A DNA stretch of 47,219 nt from an uncultured Bacteroidota bacterium (GTDB taxonomy: Bacteria; Bacteroidota; Bacteroidia; Bacteroidales; P3): positions 1 through 47,219 of the forward strand of contig CACZUZ010000026.1 of the NCBI GenBank assembly GCA_902784465.1. Direction: 5' to 3'. The notes under the pieces were generated by a model. It did not search any database. It saw only the letters and a list, made by a program, of their open reading frames with translations, and was not told the origin of the DNA. The position numbers were made by a program, and so were the translations under genes. Below are positions 23,581 to 31,456 of this stretch, piece by piece. Within the stretch, counting starts at the first letter, position 1. Each line of letters begins with the position of its first letter.

Positions 23581-24441
23581 TTACTTTATTCCAAATTCCT
23601 TTCGGAGTTCGGTGGGGGAGATACCCGTCTCGCGGCGGAAATAGCGGCTGAAGGTGGCTTGGTCTTCGAAACCCAGCAAGTCGGCGATGGCCTGTACCGA
23701 AAGGTCGTGCCGTATGTGGAGCAGCATCTTGGCCTCAACAATCACTTGGTGATGAATCCAGTAGGCAGCGGTATGACCCGTCTCCTGTTTTACGACAGTG
23801 CTGAAATGCTTGGTCGACAGGCAGGCTTGCGCGGCATAGAATCCCACGTCGCGGTGCTCACGGAAATGCAACTTCAGGTCGTTGTGGAAGCGAGCACTGA
23901 CCTGCTTGTCAGCGGCGGTCTCGTTCAGCTTACGTTTGCGGTATTGGCCAAGCAGCCTTAGCAGAAACTCCAACAGGCGCGTCATCAGCACCCGGCGGTC
24001 GGGGAGGTTAAGACGTGTGATTTCGCGCATCCCTTCCACCACATGCGTGATAATACGGTATTCGTGTTTGTCGAGCTTAACGTTGGGGTGCGGTTCGTAG
24101 CGGTAGCGCATCTGTTTGATAATCTGCAGCAGAGGGTCGTTGAGTACCGACGAGTCGACGATAATAAGAGTAGCTAAATAGTCGTCGGTTACACTCACCA
24201 TACGCAAGGCATGATTTGGAAAGATGACTCCCACGGTTTGCTGTTCAGAGTAGTCGGAGATGTTGTCGTACATAAGCTCGATGCGTCCGCGGTGACCGAT
24301 ACAGATGACATAATCTGACGATGTGAACGCTTCGTCGCCCGAAGGCAACCCTCTTACGTTGTCGAAAACAACGATGCCTTCCTCACTGATTCTCTGAGGG
24401 TAAAGGTTCATTGGATGAGTATAAACCTGCTCTTTTTCCAT
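23581..24441 (-). CDS. AraC-family transcriptional regulator
   Basis: 286 residues from the ATG at 24441. The N-terminal sensor half is cupin-like and not conserved. The C-terminal ~100 residues are an AraC DNA-binding domain (LSVQAIADLLGFEDQATFSRYF ... TGISPTELRK). The upstream ORF extension to 24501 crosses a good -7 box and is discarded. It ends convergently with the receptor gene and is divergent from the secreted beta-helix gene at 24575, so either could be its target. It has the normal length for the family. Confidence 0.9.
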   Translation of the reverse strand: MEKEQVYTHPMNLYPQRISEEGIVVFDNVRGLPSGDEAFTSSDYVICIGHRGRIELMYDNISDYSEQQTVGVIFPNHALRMVSVTDDYLATLIIVDSSVLNDPLLQIIKQMRYRYEPHPNVKLDKHEYRIITHVVEGMREITRLNLPDRRVLMTRLLEFLLRLLGQYRKRKLNETAADKQVSARFHNDLKLHFREHRDVGFYAAQACLSTKHFSTVVKQETGHTAAYWIHHQVIVEAKMLLHIRHDLSVQAIADLLGFEDQATFSRYFRRETGISPTELRKEFGIK

Positions 24442-24445
24442 AGTG

Positions 24446-24453
24446 CAAAAATA
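24446..24453 (-). promoter_or_regulatory. Housekeeping -7 box (TATTTTTG), AraC regulator
   Basis: TATTTTTG on the minus strand ends 4 bases before the ATG at 24441. This would place the transcript start at or next to the start codon, so the mRNA is probably leaderless, or translation begins at the second Met (24411). Confidence 0.5.
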
Positions 24454-24540
24454 CGCATTTTGTTTGAAACAAAAAGCAAAATCCGACTTTTTGCCAAACA
24501 TTGCGGACGATATGTTATTGTGTGGGTGACTGGCTTGGTG

Positions 24541-24548
24541 TAGTTTTG
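24541..24548 (+). promoter_or_regulatory. Housekeeping -7 box (TAGTTTTG) of the beta-helix gene
   Basis: TAGTTTTG with an ATTG at 24517-24520 about 20 bases upstream, matching the Bacteroidetes -33/-7 layout. The ATG of the gene lies 26 bases after the box. Confidence 0.6.
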
Positions 24549-24574
24549 CATTTCAAACAGTAATACTTTTTCCC

Positions 24575-26491
24575 ATGAAAAACACAGCCATCTTATTCAT
24601 TATGTTCGCTTTCGCGCTATGCGGCGTTGCACAGGCGCAGAGCGACAATTCCGTCGAAATCGTCTACAATGGCACTTCGGCGACGGTCAGCGTGGCCGAC
24701 AACATCAGCCAATATCTGACGGTAACCCAGCAGGGGGCGCACGTCTCCATAGCGCAGAGCAGCGATGTGGCCAGCGAGATCACCTACACGCTGAGCGGCA
24801 CGTCGACCGACGGCGAGTTCTATATGTCAGGCAACTACAAGGCCACCGTCGAACTGAACGGTCTCACCTTGACCAACGCCACACCCGTCTACAGCGGTGC
24901 CGCCCTGCACATCCAAAACGGCAAGCGCATCAACGTGAAGGTCATCACCGGCACCACCAACACCCTCGTCGATGCCGCCAGCGGCTCGCAGAAGGGCTGC
25001 CTCTATGTGAAGGGCCACGCTGAGTTTAAGCAGCAGGGCACACTCAACGTGGTGGGCAACGTGAAGCACGCCATCAAAGCCGGCGAGTACATCAGCCTCA
25101 AGAACGCCACACTCAACATTACCTCGGCTGTGGGCGACGGCATCTCGTGCAACCAGTACTTCCTGATGGAGAGCGGCACCGTCAACATCAGCGGCACGGG
25201 CGACGACGGCATCCAGTGCGACCTTGAAGGCGACACCGCTACCGCCATCACCGAGGACCACGAAGACGAGGACAGCGGCAATATCTATATCGAGGGCGGC
25301 AACATCACAATCAACTGTGCCGCCATCGCTGCCAAAGGCATCAAGGCTGCGGGCGACATCTTCATCTCCGGCGACCCTGTCATCGATGTCACCACCAGCG
25401 GCAAAGGCGAATGGGACGAGGAGGATCTGGAGACTTCTGCCGCCTGCGGCATCAGCGCCGACGGCGACATTGATATCAGCGGCGGCACCCTCACGCTCAC
25501 CGCCACCGGTTCGGGCGGCAAGGGCATGAAGTGCGACAGCGTGCTCACCATCAGCGGTGGCGACATCACGGTGACCACTTCCGGCGGCTTATACTATAAT
25601 AATGGCACCACTGAGAACACCAACTATACCGGCAACACCGACCACATTAGCAGCGACTACTATTCGTCGCCCAAGGGCATCAAGGCCGGCGTGAAGACGC
25701 AGGTGGGCAACAGCTACACCTACGGCGGCGGTATGGTCATCAGCGGTGGCAAGGTCAAGGTGACCACCAGCGGCCGTAATGCTGAAGGCATTGAGAGCAA
25801 GAACTACCTCAACATTGAAGGCGGCGAGATTTTTATCAACGCCTACGACGACGGCATCAACTCGGCGCAGGATATGACCATCACGGGCGGCTACCTCTAT
25901 TCCCACTCCAACAACAACGACGGCATCGACGCCAACGGCAACATCTACCTCAACGGAGGCCTGGTGTATGCCATCGGATCGCGCTCGCCGGAACTGGGCA
26001 TTGACGCCAACAGCGAGGAGGGCAAGAAGGTCTATGTCAACGGCGGCGTCATCATCGCCGTGGGCGGCATTGAGAACGGCGCCTCCTACAACCAACCCAA
26101 GATACAGCAATCCTCCGTCAGCAGCAATACCTGGTACACCGTCACCTACGACGACAACACTGTAGCTTTCAAAACTCCCACCATCAGCACTGGCGGTGGC
26201 CCCGGCGGTGGTGGCCACGGCGGTGGCAATTCAAGCGGACTTGTCATTTCCGCCCCCAGCACGCCCTCTCTTGCCACTGGTAACAATGTCACCGACGGCA
26301 CCTCTTATTTCGAAGGCAATTGCTATGTTGGAGGCGGCAGTGTTGGAATCGATGATGTTGAGGCCGAGCAGCAGATTGTCAACGACCCGCGTGTCTTCAG
26401 CATAGACGGCCGCTACCTCGGCACCGAAGTCCCCGCCACCTTCCGTGGCGTCTACATCCAGAACGGCAAGAAGCATATCAAACTGCAGTAA
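24575..26491 (+). CDS. Secreted carbohydrate-binding beta-helix protein (Cthe_2159-like)
   Basis: 638 residues with a signal peptide (FIMFAFALCGVAQAQ). The body is a right-handed beta-helix of the Cthe_2159 (carbohydrate-binding domain, DUF4353) type. It has repeated Gly-Asp-Gly-Ile-rich turns such as GDGISC, GDDGIQC, GKGMKC, DDGIN and DGIDANG, with many acidic residues that fit calcium binding. A Gly-rich loop (GGGPGGGGHGGG) precedes the C-terminal ~80 residues, which end in RGVYIQNGKKHIKLQ and may be a short anchoring or sorting region. It probably binds acidic polysaccharide at the cell surface. A bidirectional terminator follows. Confidence 0.8.
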   Translation: MKNTAILFIMFAFALCGVAQAQSDNSVEIVYNGTSATVSVADNISQYLTVTQQGAHVSIAQSSDVASEITYTLSGTSTDGEFYMSGNYKATVELNGLTLTNATPVYSGAALHIQNGKRINVKVITGTTNTLVDAASGSQKGCLYVKGHAEFKQQGTLNVVGNVKHAIKAGEYISLKNATLNITSAVGDGISCNQYFLMESGTVNISGTGDDGIQCDLEGDTATAITEDHEDEDSGNIYIEGGNITINCAAIAAKGIKAAGDIFISGDPVIDVTTSGKGEWDEEDLETSAACGISADGDIDISGGTLTLTATGSGGKGMKCDSVLTISGGDITVTTSGGLYYNNGTTENTNYTGNTDHISSDYYSSPKGIKAGVKTQVGNSYTYGGGMVISGGKVKVTTSGRNAEGIESKNYLNIEGGEIFINAYDDGINSAQDMTITGGYLYSHSNNNDGIDANGNIYLNGGLVYAIGSRSPELGIDANSEEGKKVYVNGGVIIAVGGIENGASYNQPKIQQSSVSSNTWYTVTYDDNTVAFKTPTISTGGGPGGGGHGGGNSSGLVISAPSTPSLATGNNVTDGTSYFEGNCYVGGGSVGIDDVEAEQQIVNDPRVFSIDGRYLGTEVPATFRGVYIQNGKKHIKLQ

Positions 26492-26504
26492 TGGCATCCA
26501 GCCG

Positions 26505-26541
26505 AAAAAAAAACGCCTCTTCATCGGAGAGGCGTTTTTTT
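26505..26541. terminator. Bidirectional Rho-independent terminator
   Basis: AACGCCTCT-TCATCGG-AGAGGCGTT, with an A-tract before and a T-tract after, so it works on both strands. It stands between the beta-helix gene and the converging DUF2442 gene. Confidence 0.9.
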
Positions 26542-26671
26542 GTAGACGAATGTTAAACTGGGAGAAAACAATTACACGCAGTTCTGTGCCCTGGTGAATT
26601 TCAATGGTGAACAGAGTCCCCACGTCAAATTCTTTATTCATTTGACTTGTATCGCTTATCTGACGCCAACG

Positions 26672-26887
26672 TTATGAAATAGGCACAAAATACTCGAAGC
26701 ACAAATCCTCGTCGAGTTTGCGCCAGCTGATGCCGTAGCGGTCGGTCTCATAGTCCTGCAATGCCTCGGCGGAAGCCTGCCGCAGCCGCGGATAGTCAGC
26801 AATGCGCTCACGCAGTTCCTGCCCGCCGTCGGTCAGTATGTGTACATATTCGTTGTCGACCCAAACCTTGTTTACATTCATTGTCAT
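26672..26887 (-). CDS. DUF2442 domain protein, probable antitoxin-like partner
   Basis: 71 residues. It matches the DUF2442 pattern (VWVDNEYVHILTDGGQELRE ... YGISWRKLDEDLCFEYF). DUF2442 proteins are commonly paired with DUF4160 proteins as predicted toxin-antitoxin-like pairs; here the DUF4160 gene is directly upstream on the same strand, 18 bases away. The role follows from this pairing and is not proven for either protein. Confidence 0.8.
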   Translation of the reverse strand: MTMNVNKVWVDNEYVHILTDGGQELRERIADYPRLRQASAEALQDYETDRYGISWRKLDEDLCFEYFVPIS

Positions 26888-26905
26888 ACTGTTGTCCTCC
26901 CTTTC

Positions 26906-27154
26906 TTATTTGCCGAAGAATTTGTGCCACTGTTGGATGATGATTTCCTGGTTTTCTTCAATTACCATCTCGGCCATCTTGAGCTCGTTTGCCTTGAGCC
27001 CGTCGTTTTCCACGAGGCTGATATCGGGCACAACATTGAACTTGGCCTTGCGGGCGGTTTTACCCTTGCCAGCCACAACGTGGACGTGTATCGGCTCGTG
27101 GTCATTGGAGTAAAATTGGAATCTCATCCCAAAAAATATGAACAGTAGCGGCAT
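26906..27154 (-). CDS. DUF4160 domain protein, probable toxin-like partner
   Basis: 82 residues. Typical DUF4160 start (FFGMRFQFYSNDHEPIHVHV, where HEPIHVHV is the family signature) and a Lys/Glu-rich end. It is the first gene of the pair with DUF2442. The start at 27154 keeps the conserved FIFFG block. Two 22-base tandem repeats sit just upstream of the start, so an autoregulatory operator is likely. Confidence 0.85.
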   Translation of the reverse strand: MPLLFIFFGMRFQFYSNDHEPIHVHVVAGKGKTARKAKFNVVPDISLVENDGLKANELKMAEMVIEENQEIIIQQWHKFFGK

Positions 27155-27170
27155 AATTCTTCAATTTGAT

Positions 27171-27214
27171 TTATTACTGCATAAATAACGTCTTATTACT
27201 GCATAAATAACGTC
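27171..27214. promoter_or_regulatory. Tandem 22-bp direct repeat upstream of DUF4160/DUF2442
   Basis: Two perfect, directly abutting copies of a 22-base unit (starting TTATTACTGCATAAATAA) lie at 27171-27192 and 27193-27214. They are 17 bases upstream of the DUF4160 start, where a toxin-antitoxin operator would be. The 22-base period is two helical turns. Confidence 0.7.
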
Positions 27215-27244
27215 AATGCCATTTTTTTATTGTGCCACAGCGAA

Positions 27245-27274
27245 ACAAAAAGCCGCCGGTCGTCTACCGGCGGC
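27245..27274 (-). terminator. Rho-independent terminator, minus strand
   Basis: On the minus strand: GCCGCCGG, a 7-base loop, CCGGCGGC, TTTTTG. A perfect 8-bp GC stem. It ends the unit of the TPR-repeat gene and insulates the DUF4160/DUF2442 operon. Confidence 0.85.
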
Positions 27275-27389
27275 AGGTGCAGGCAAATGAACTAAAACAA
27301 AATGAGATTGCGACCCACAAAGGCTCCTCTGTGCCTTTCCACAGCTTCACCAGTGCTTCGGATCCTACAGGCTCTTGTACCCCAGACGA

Positions 27390-27887
27390 TTACCTGTGCA
27401 ATGAGTCGGCCGTGAGAAGGTGATTGGGGCCAAGCACTTTCTCCCTGATGGCCAATTCCTTGTAATAGCAATCCAGCGCCTGTTGGCCCTTATCCAAGAG
27501 TTCGTATACCGAGCCGAGTTTGTCATATGTGTAGGCGGTCTCCTCATGCTCAGCGCCATACAATTGCTCGTCGACGCGAACCTTCTTCAGGAACACTTGC
27601 TCGGCATCGGAATAGGCGTCACATTGATTGAGAAAGCGGCCCCATAGGTTCAGAAGGGTGGAATAAACCTTCTTGTCGTCGCTCGTTGCCAACAGCCAGG
27701 CCTCTGCTTTGATATAGAGCTGATTGACCTGATTGAAGCGCTGGGAATCGGACAACATGCTGTTGGAGAGGATTTCCTTTTTCGGCGAAAGGAGTTTGTC
27801 TATTTCTCTGACTAAAAACAGCTGATTATCAGTCGGCTGATAATTTGAATTGTTGGCGGATTCGATTGTTTTGTCGCTCACATTCAT
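27390..27887 (-). CDS. Tetratricopeptide-repeat protein, probably shortened
   Basis: About 165 residues from the ATG at 27887. TPR-like helices occur towards the end (YDKLGSVYELLDKGQQALDCY ... REKVLGPNHLLTADSL), typical of TPR_10/TPR_12 proteins, but only one full repeat is complete before the stop, so the C-terminus has probably been lost. The start at 27887 is chosen because a -7 box at 27924-27931 excludes the upstream extension. Function unknown. Confidence 0.6.
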   Translation of the reverse strand: MNVSDKTIESANNSNYQPTDNQLFLVREIDKLLSPKKEILSNSMLSDSQRFNQVNQLYIKAEAWLLATSDDKKVYSTLLNLWGRFLNQCDAYSDAEQVFLKKVRVDEQLYGAEHEETAYTYDKLGSVYELLDKGQQALDCYYKELAIREKVLGPNHLLTADSLHR

Positions 27888-27923
27888 AACTTTATGGGTT
27901 TTGACTGATATCATTCGAAAATG

Positions 27924-27931
27924 CAAAGTTA
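27924..27931 (-). promoter_or_regulatory. Housekeeping -7 box (TAACTTTG) of the TPR gene
   Basis: TAACTTTG on the minus strand fits TAnnTTTG. It gives a leader of about 33 bases to the ATG at 27887. Confidence 0.5.
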
Positions 27932-28118
27932 CGAAAAAAAAAGGAAACGAGCAATGCAAAGCCGTTTTTTTGTCGGCACCCAAAGGATGCGAGCCAGACA
28001 ACAACTCTATCAAGCCAAAAAAGAAACGCGGCAGACCCAAAAAAAGTCAGAATTAATTATCGTTACAAATTAATTTAAAATTCGGATAATGAACTGACAG
28101 TTTGTAATTATAAACATA

Positions 28119-28325
28119 ATGAAGTATCAAAAAATATTAATGTATTTTGTCGGCGTGGTAGCTCTGGTAGCTTGTGGCCCCGCGCAGAAGATTAGCGATA
28201 CCTACAGTCGCAGCATCGACTACGAATACAAGTTTCACATCGACACCTTGACAACGGAAAAGCTGCAGTGGAGCTTCACTTATCGTGACGGCCACAGCGA
28301 CACATGGACATTCTTTAGAAAATGA
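28119..28325 (+). CDS. Small lipoprotein of unknown function
   Basis: 68 residues. The signal peptide MKYQKILMYFVGVVALVAC has a lipobox (LVAC). The mature part (about 49 residues) is mixed charged and aromatic (TEKLQWSFTYRDGHSDTWTF), with no known family. Its stop codon is only 13 bases before a fragment of a membrane methyltransferase gene, so it may have been placed there by the same rearrangement. Confidence 0.55.
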   Translation: MKYQKILMYFVGVVALVACGPAQKISDTYSRSIDYEYKFHIDTLTTEKLQWSFTYRDGHSDTWTFFRK

Positions 28326-28338
28326 AACAGATTCGTGA

Positions 28339-28518
28339 AATTCTAGGCTACTCTACCTCGGCGGCGTGGTCGTCTGGCTCTGGACCTGGAAATCCGCTCT
28401 CGTCTGGCTAGCCTTCCTCGCCATCATGCTTGTGCAGGTCATCAGCGAAGAACGCCGCCTCCACCGCGACTTCGGCGACGAATACGCCGCCTACCGCCGC
28501 CGCACCCGCCGCTTTTAA
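28339..28518 (+). pseudogene. C-terminal fragment of an isoprenylcysteine-methyltransferase-like membrane protein
   Basis: Translation gives a membrane segment (LVWLAFLAIMLVQVI), then EERRLHRDFGDEYAAYRRRT and RRF, the typical E-x3-L-x3-FG-x2-Y-x2-Y-x2-R end of ICMT/PEMT-type methyltransferases. The N-terminal helices are missing and no start codon precedes it in frame. It is a remnant. Confidence 0.7.
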
Positions 28519-28562
28519 GAAAGTCCCTATGGCTCCGTAAGAAATTCACTAGGGTTCCGTAT

Positions 28563-28581
28563 GTTGCGTTGCCAACGCAAC
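28563..28581. repeat. REP palindrome GTTGCGTTGCCAACGCAAC, copy 1
   Basis: A perfect 8-bp palindrome just beyond the 3' end of the RAYT gene on the minus strand. It is preceded by a CCGTAT/TGTAT motif, as in the other copies. It belongs to a set with 29217 (inside the gene) and 29695 (upstream). Confidence 0.8.
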
Positions 28582-28587
28582 AAAAAA

Positions 28588-29655
28588 TTAATTGCCCTCG
28601 CAAAGGCAGCGCGCAATTTCATTTAGAGCTAGGCACTGGCCGCGACGGATAGTTATCTGTTCGTTGTGATGTTCCCACGGAGCGAGGATGAGCAGCCTTC
28701 CCTCGGCACAGGCTTCCATACGCTTGCCGCCAGGCTTGGCGAGGTCGGTGAAGCCATTTTCCTGCAAATAAATCAAGGGGTGTCCTGCGTCGAAAGCGGC
28801 CCGCATGATGGCTTTCTCTCCAGGTGAGATGGCAGGCGAGACAAGTACCGCACCTTGCCGCGCAGCGGACAAATACTCTGCCACCTTATCCTGTATCTCT
28901 GCTTCCGAAAGGCTCCGCGAGCACTGCACCTGCAGACGGACGGGGCGGTCGAGAAGGAAACGGTTGCCAATAGCAGAGAAGGTGAGTCCGGCAGCGTTGA
29001 CGTTACGCTGGACGCGGAAAAGGTCGGGGTGCTCGCGCTTCATCAGCAATCGTCGCGGATTGTCGGCCAAATATCGGAGCCAAGCCTCCAGTTGTCCGGC
29101 ACGAAACAGCATCTTGTCGTTATATCCGCGAGCGAAAAGCAGTCCATGACTGCGGTCCTCACCACGACGGTCTCGTTTGTATGCTCGTTGTTCTGTATGT
29201 TGCGTTGCTTCTGTTTGTTGCGTTGCCAACGCAACATTTGTCCCCCCTAGCACCAACTCGCGGTAGTGCCGATTGCAGCTCTGCTTGAAACCGCGCAACG
29301 CCATCCCGAGGGGCTTCTCCATCTTCTCTTTGACGAAGAGGATGCCGTGCAAGTGGTCTGGCATCATTTGCAGGGCAATAACCTCTACCTCGGGATGGTG
29401 CGCCGATGCCGCCCACCACTCGTCTGCCACTCGCTGCCCCAATGCCGAAAGCTCGATGTGCGGCATATCAGCACTGCCCTCTTGAGCCTCACTTTTGCCC
29501 ACCACCTGTCCAAAAAGCGGAGAGCGCCCCTCGGTCACCATAGTAATCATATAGATCTGTCTACCCGTGTAATCGTGACCCACACAACGGCGCAGCATGG
29601 AGGGCTTCTTCCCGCCTGCAAATCCTTTCTGTGCCTCAAAGGTTTCCTTGTTCAT
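28588..29655 (-). CDS. REP-associated tyrosine transposase (RAYT) with DprA-like C-terminal domain
   Basis: 355 residues. The first ~215 are a Y1/IS200-like single-strand transposase domain with the HUH motif (MMPDHLHGILF, His101 and His103) and the catalytic-tyrosine block (FARGYNDKML, Tyr178). About 140 residues follow, with GAVLVSPAISPGEKAIMRAA and AKPGGKRMEACAEGRLLIL, which resemble a DprA/Smf-type Rossmann fold. RAYTs act on REP palindromes; here such palindromes lie just downstream, inside (around residues 140-150) and upstream of the gene. The internal one sits in a non-conserved linker, so the frame survives. Probably active or recently active. Confidence 0.85.
   Translation of the reverse strand: MNKETFEAQKGFAGGKKPSMLRRCVGHDYTGRQIYMITMVTEGRSPLFGQVVGKSEAQEGSADMPHIELSALGQRVADEWWAASAHHPEVEVIALQMMPDHLHGILFVKEKMEKPLGMALRGFKQSCNRHYRELVLGGTNVALATQQTEATQHTEQRAYKRDRRGEDRSHGLLFARGYNDKMLFRAGQLEAWLRYLADNPRRLLMKREHPDLFRVQRNVNAAGLTFSAIGNRFLLDRPVRLQVQCSRSLSEAEIQDKVAEYLSAARQGAVLVSPAISPGEKAIMRAAFDAGHPLIYLQENGFTDLAKPGGKRMEACAEGRLLILAPWEHHNEQITIRRGQCLALNEIARCLCEGN
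29217..29235. repeat. REP palindrome, copy 2 (inside the RAYT gene)
   Basis: GTTGCGTTGCCAACGCAAC, identical to the copy at 28563. An extra partial unit (TGTTGCGTTGCTTCTG) lies next to it at 29199-29214. It encodes Gln/Thr-rich residues (ATQQTEATQHTEQ) in the linker between the HUH and tyrosine motifs. Confidence 0.8.
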
Positions 29656-29694
29656 TTAACTCAGCATTATTGTTCTGTATTGTTGTTCTGTATT

Positions 29695-29711
29695 TTGCGT
29701 CGCCAACGCAA
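29695..29711. repeat. REP palindrome, copy 3 (upstream of RAYT)
   Basis: TTGCGT-CGCC-AACGCAA, a slightly diverged copy preceded by two TGTTCTGTAT motifs. It lies in the likely 5' leader between the -7 box (29727) and the start (29655), where a hairpin could affect translation of the transposase. Confidence 0.75.
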
Positions 29712-29726
29712 CACTATATCAATTTG

Positions 29727-29734
29727 CAAAGTTA
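29727..29734 (-). promoter_or_regulatory. Housekeeping -7 box (TAACTTTG) of the RAYT gene
   Basis: TAACTTTG on the minus strand, about 70 bases upstream of the start codon, with REP copy 3 in the leader. Confidence 0.5.
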
Positions 29735-29798
29735 GTACTTTTTGTTAAATCACAGATGAAGTGGCCGGGAGGATTATTAACCTGATAATACGGGATGT

Positions 29799-30944
29799 TC
29801 AGAAACCAATCTCTATTCCAATCTCATGAATTGACGATGATGTGCTAGCCGACAACAGATTGACATTGAGTCCAATGCTGCGAGGGAAGCGACGGGGGAA
29901 GAACACCCCGACACCCAACGTCAGTTTCCAGGGATTGGGGACAAAGAGGCTTGAATGGATACCGTCCAGTGGCTCAGGAGCGAAGAGTGTATGGGCTGGC
30001 GTGAGGCTAAAGATCCACCCTGCTTTGTCGTTTCCTAGAGGTTGCACTTCTATGGCAAGCGGTATTCCGGCATAGAGACTGAAACTGCTGTAAGGCCTTG
30101 TTTCATCGACATAAGCATCTAGTTGCGAGGTGGTAAAGCCATCAATTCCAGCGAGTGACGATTCTCCCACATCGTAAATGACAATATCGCCCCGCTGGGC
30201 ATGTCCGCTTACGACAACACCGATACGGGAAGCGAAGCGTTCCTGTTTCACTACGGTATAATTCATCCCCACACTGGCTGAAAACGAGTTGTGTGGGGTG
30301 ATGGCTGCAAAGGAAGTGACTTCATTGAATCCCACCTGATTGACGCCACCCACATAACCAGGGCCGAAAGACGACATGGCGGATGCACCTACCGAGGCTG
30401 TAAAATCAATACGTTTGTCTGATTTCGCAGGAGAACCACCAGCGTCACATTCAGGGATTTCTAAATCCAATGGTGAGAGTTGTACCAGGTAAGGTGCTGT
30501 CGGTGTAGATTGCTCGACCATTATGACGTCTGACGAATCGGCTGGCGGCTGCGGATCTGTGTGGTGCGTGATAAGTGGCTCTTCAATAATTACGGGGCGT
30601 ATCTCTGTCTCAATGGGAGTCTCTTGAACCGGAGTATTGTTGGCTTTGACGGAGACGGGCATCTCCTTGGCGGCGGCTTCATCGTTGTTGCTGATGGTGG
30701 GTTGCTGTGCCTCATGGCGAGGGGTAGTGCTGCTCTGCCGTGCAACGATGACATCCCCCATCGTGGGTTGTGTCGTCAGGTGGAGCGCCGTCCATACGCT
30801 TGAAACCAGTATGACAGCAATGCAGGCTACTGTAGCCAGCACTCGGCGTTGCCGACGCGCCAACCCCCGCAGACGTTCGGCAGCATCCTGCTGCTGACGG
30901 CGGTCGGAGCCGTATTGTTGCAGTATTTCTTCTAGGTCATTCAT
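29799..30944 (-). CDS. Membrane-spanning partner of sigma D (probable anti-sigma factor)
   Basis: 381 residues. A cytoplasmic N-terminal part (about 1-35, QQDAAERLRGLARRQRR) is followed by one membrane segment (VLATVACIAVILVSSVW), a Pro/Thr-rich periplasmic linker, and a C-terminal ~200 residues with alternating strands (SVGMNYTVVKQERFASRIGVVV). These look like a porin-family outer-membrane beta-barrel. This layout occurs in Bacteroidetes proteins encoded beside ECF factors. The start overlaps the end of sigma D by 8 bases. It could hold sigma D at the membrane and link it to the outer membrane. The barrel assignment is tentative. Confidence 0.6.
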   Translation of the reverse strand: MNDLEEILQQYGSDRRQQQDAAERLRGLARRQRRVLATVACIAVILVSSVWTALHLTTQPTMGDVIVARQSSTTPRHEAQQPTISNNDEAAAKEMPVSVKANNTPVQETPIETEIRPVIIEEPLITHHTDPQPPADSSDVIMVEQSTPTAPYLVQLSPLDLEIPECDAGGSPAKSDKRIDFTASVGASAMSSFGPGYVGGVNQVGFNEVTSFAAITPHNSFSASVGMNYTVVKQERFASRIGVVVSGHAQRGDIVIYDVGESSLAGIDGFTTSQLDAYVDETRPYSSFSLYAGIPLAIEVQPLGNDKAGWIFSLTPAHTLFAPEPLDGIHSSLFVPNPWKLTLGVGVFFPRRFPRSIGLNVNLLSASTSSSIHEIGIEIGF

Positions 30945-31431
30945 CTTCCATATCCATTTTTTTTCGCAGCGTTGCGTATGCGCGGCTTAGCACAGTGGTG
31001 ATATTGGTCTCACTCAGTCCAGTCTGTTGTGCAATATCGTGTATGCCGAGTTGTTTGACGTATTTCAGCTCAATAATTTTCTGTTGCTGAGGTGTTAGCG
31101 AAGCGATAGACTCTTCCAACTTGTGATACAGAGCCTCGGTACGGTCAATGTCAGAAAGCAATGGGAGTTCAATCCCAAATGCCTCATTATCAATATTACC
31201 AACTTTCTTTTGGTCGCGGATGATATCGATGCAGCGGTGCTGAAGGGTTCTCATGCAATAGCCCTGTCTCTCCTTTATCAATCCCAACCGCCAACGCCGC
31301 TGCCACAAGGTGACGAGAGTATCCTGCACGGCATCGGCAGCAAGGTCGTCGTCGTGTAGTATCGCCACTGCCATTTTCCTCATGATGGGCTGCAGCGAAA
31401 CAATCTCGTGGATAAACTGTTCAGTTGTGAT
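30937..31431 (-). CDS. ECF-type RNA polymerase sigma factor (sigma D)
   Basis: Clear ECF factor. Region 2 holds AADAVQDTLVTLWQRRWRL and CMRTLQHRCIDIIRDQKK; region 4 has SLTPQQQKIIELKYVKQLG and helix-turn-helix IAQQTGLSETNITTVLSRA. The first ATG (31383) would cut off the first helix of region 2.1. The expected residues (TTEQFIHEIVSLQPI) are encoded upstream in frame, but only an ATC (31431) is available as a start before a stop at 31438-31440. So either an unusual start codon is used or the factor is N-terminally shortened. The lipoprotein gene at 31457 lies just upstream, in the same operon. Confidence 0.85.
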   Translation of the reverse strand: MTTEQFIHEIVSLQPIMRKMAVAILHDDDLAADAVQDTLVTLWQRRWRLGLIKERQGYCMRTLQHRCIDIIRDQKKVGNIDNEAFGIELPLLSDIDRTEALYHKLEESIASLTPQQQKIIELKYVKQLGIHDIAQQTGLSETNITTVLSRAYATLRKKMDMEDE

Positions 31432-31456
31432 GTGACGCTATCGGTTTTAAATGGAA

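Noticed and set aside
24442-24501. Longer start for the AraC regulator
   Set aside because: The added 20 codons overlap a good -7 box and are not typical of the family.
27850-28056. Plus-strand frame ending in KPKKKRGRPKKSQN (AT-hook-like)
   Set aside because: It is antisense to the start of the TPR gene, lacks a promoter, and lysine-rich ends arise easily from A-rich DNA.
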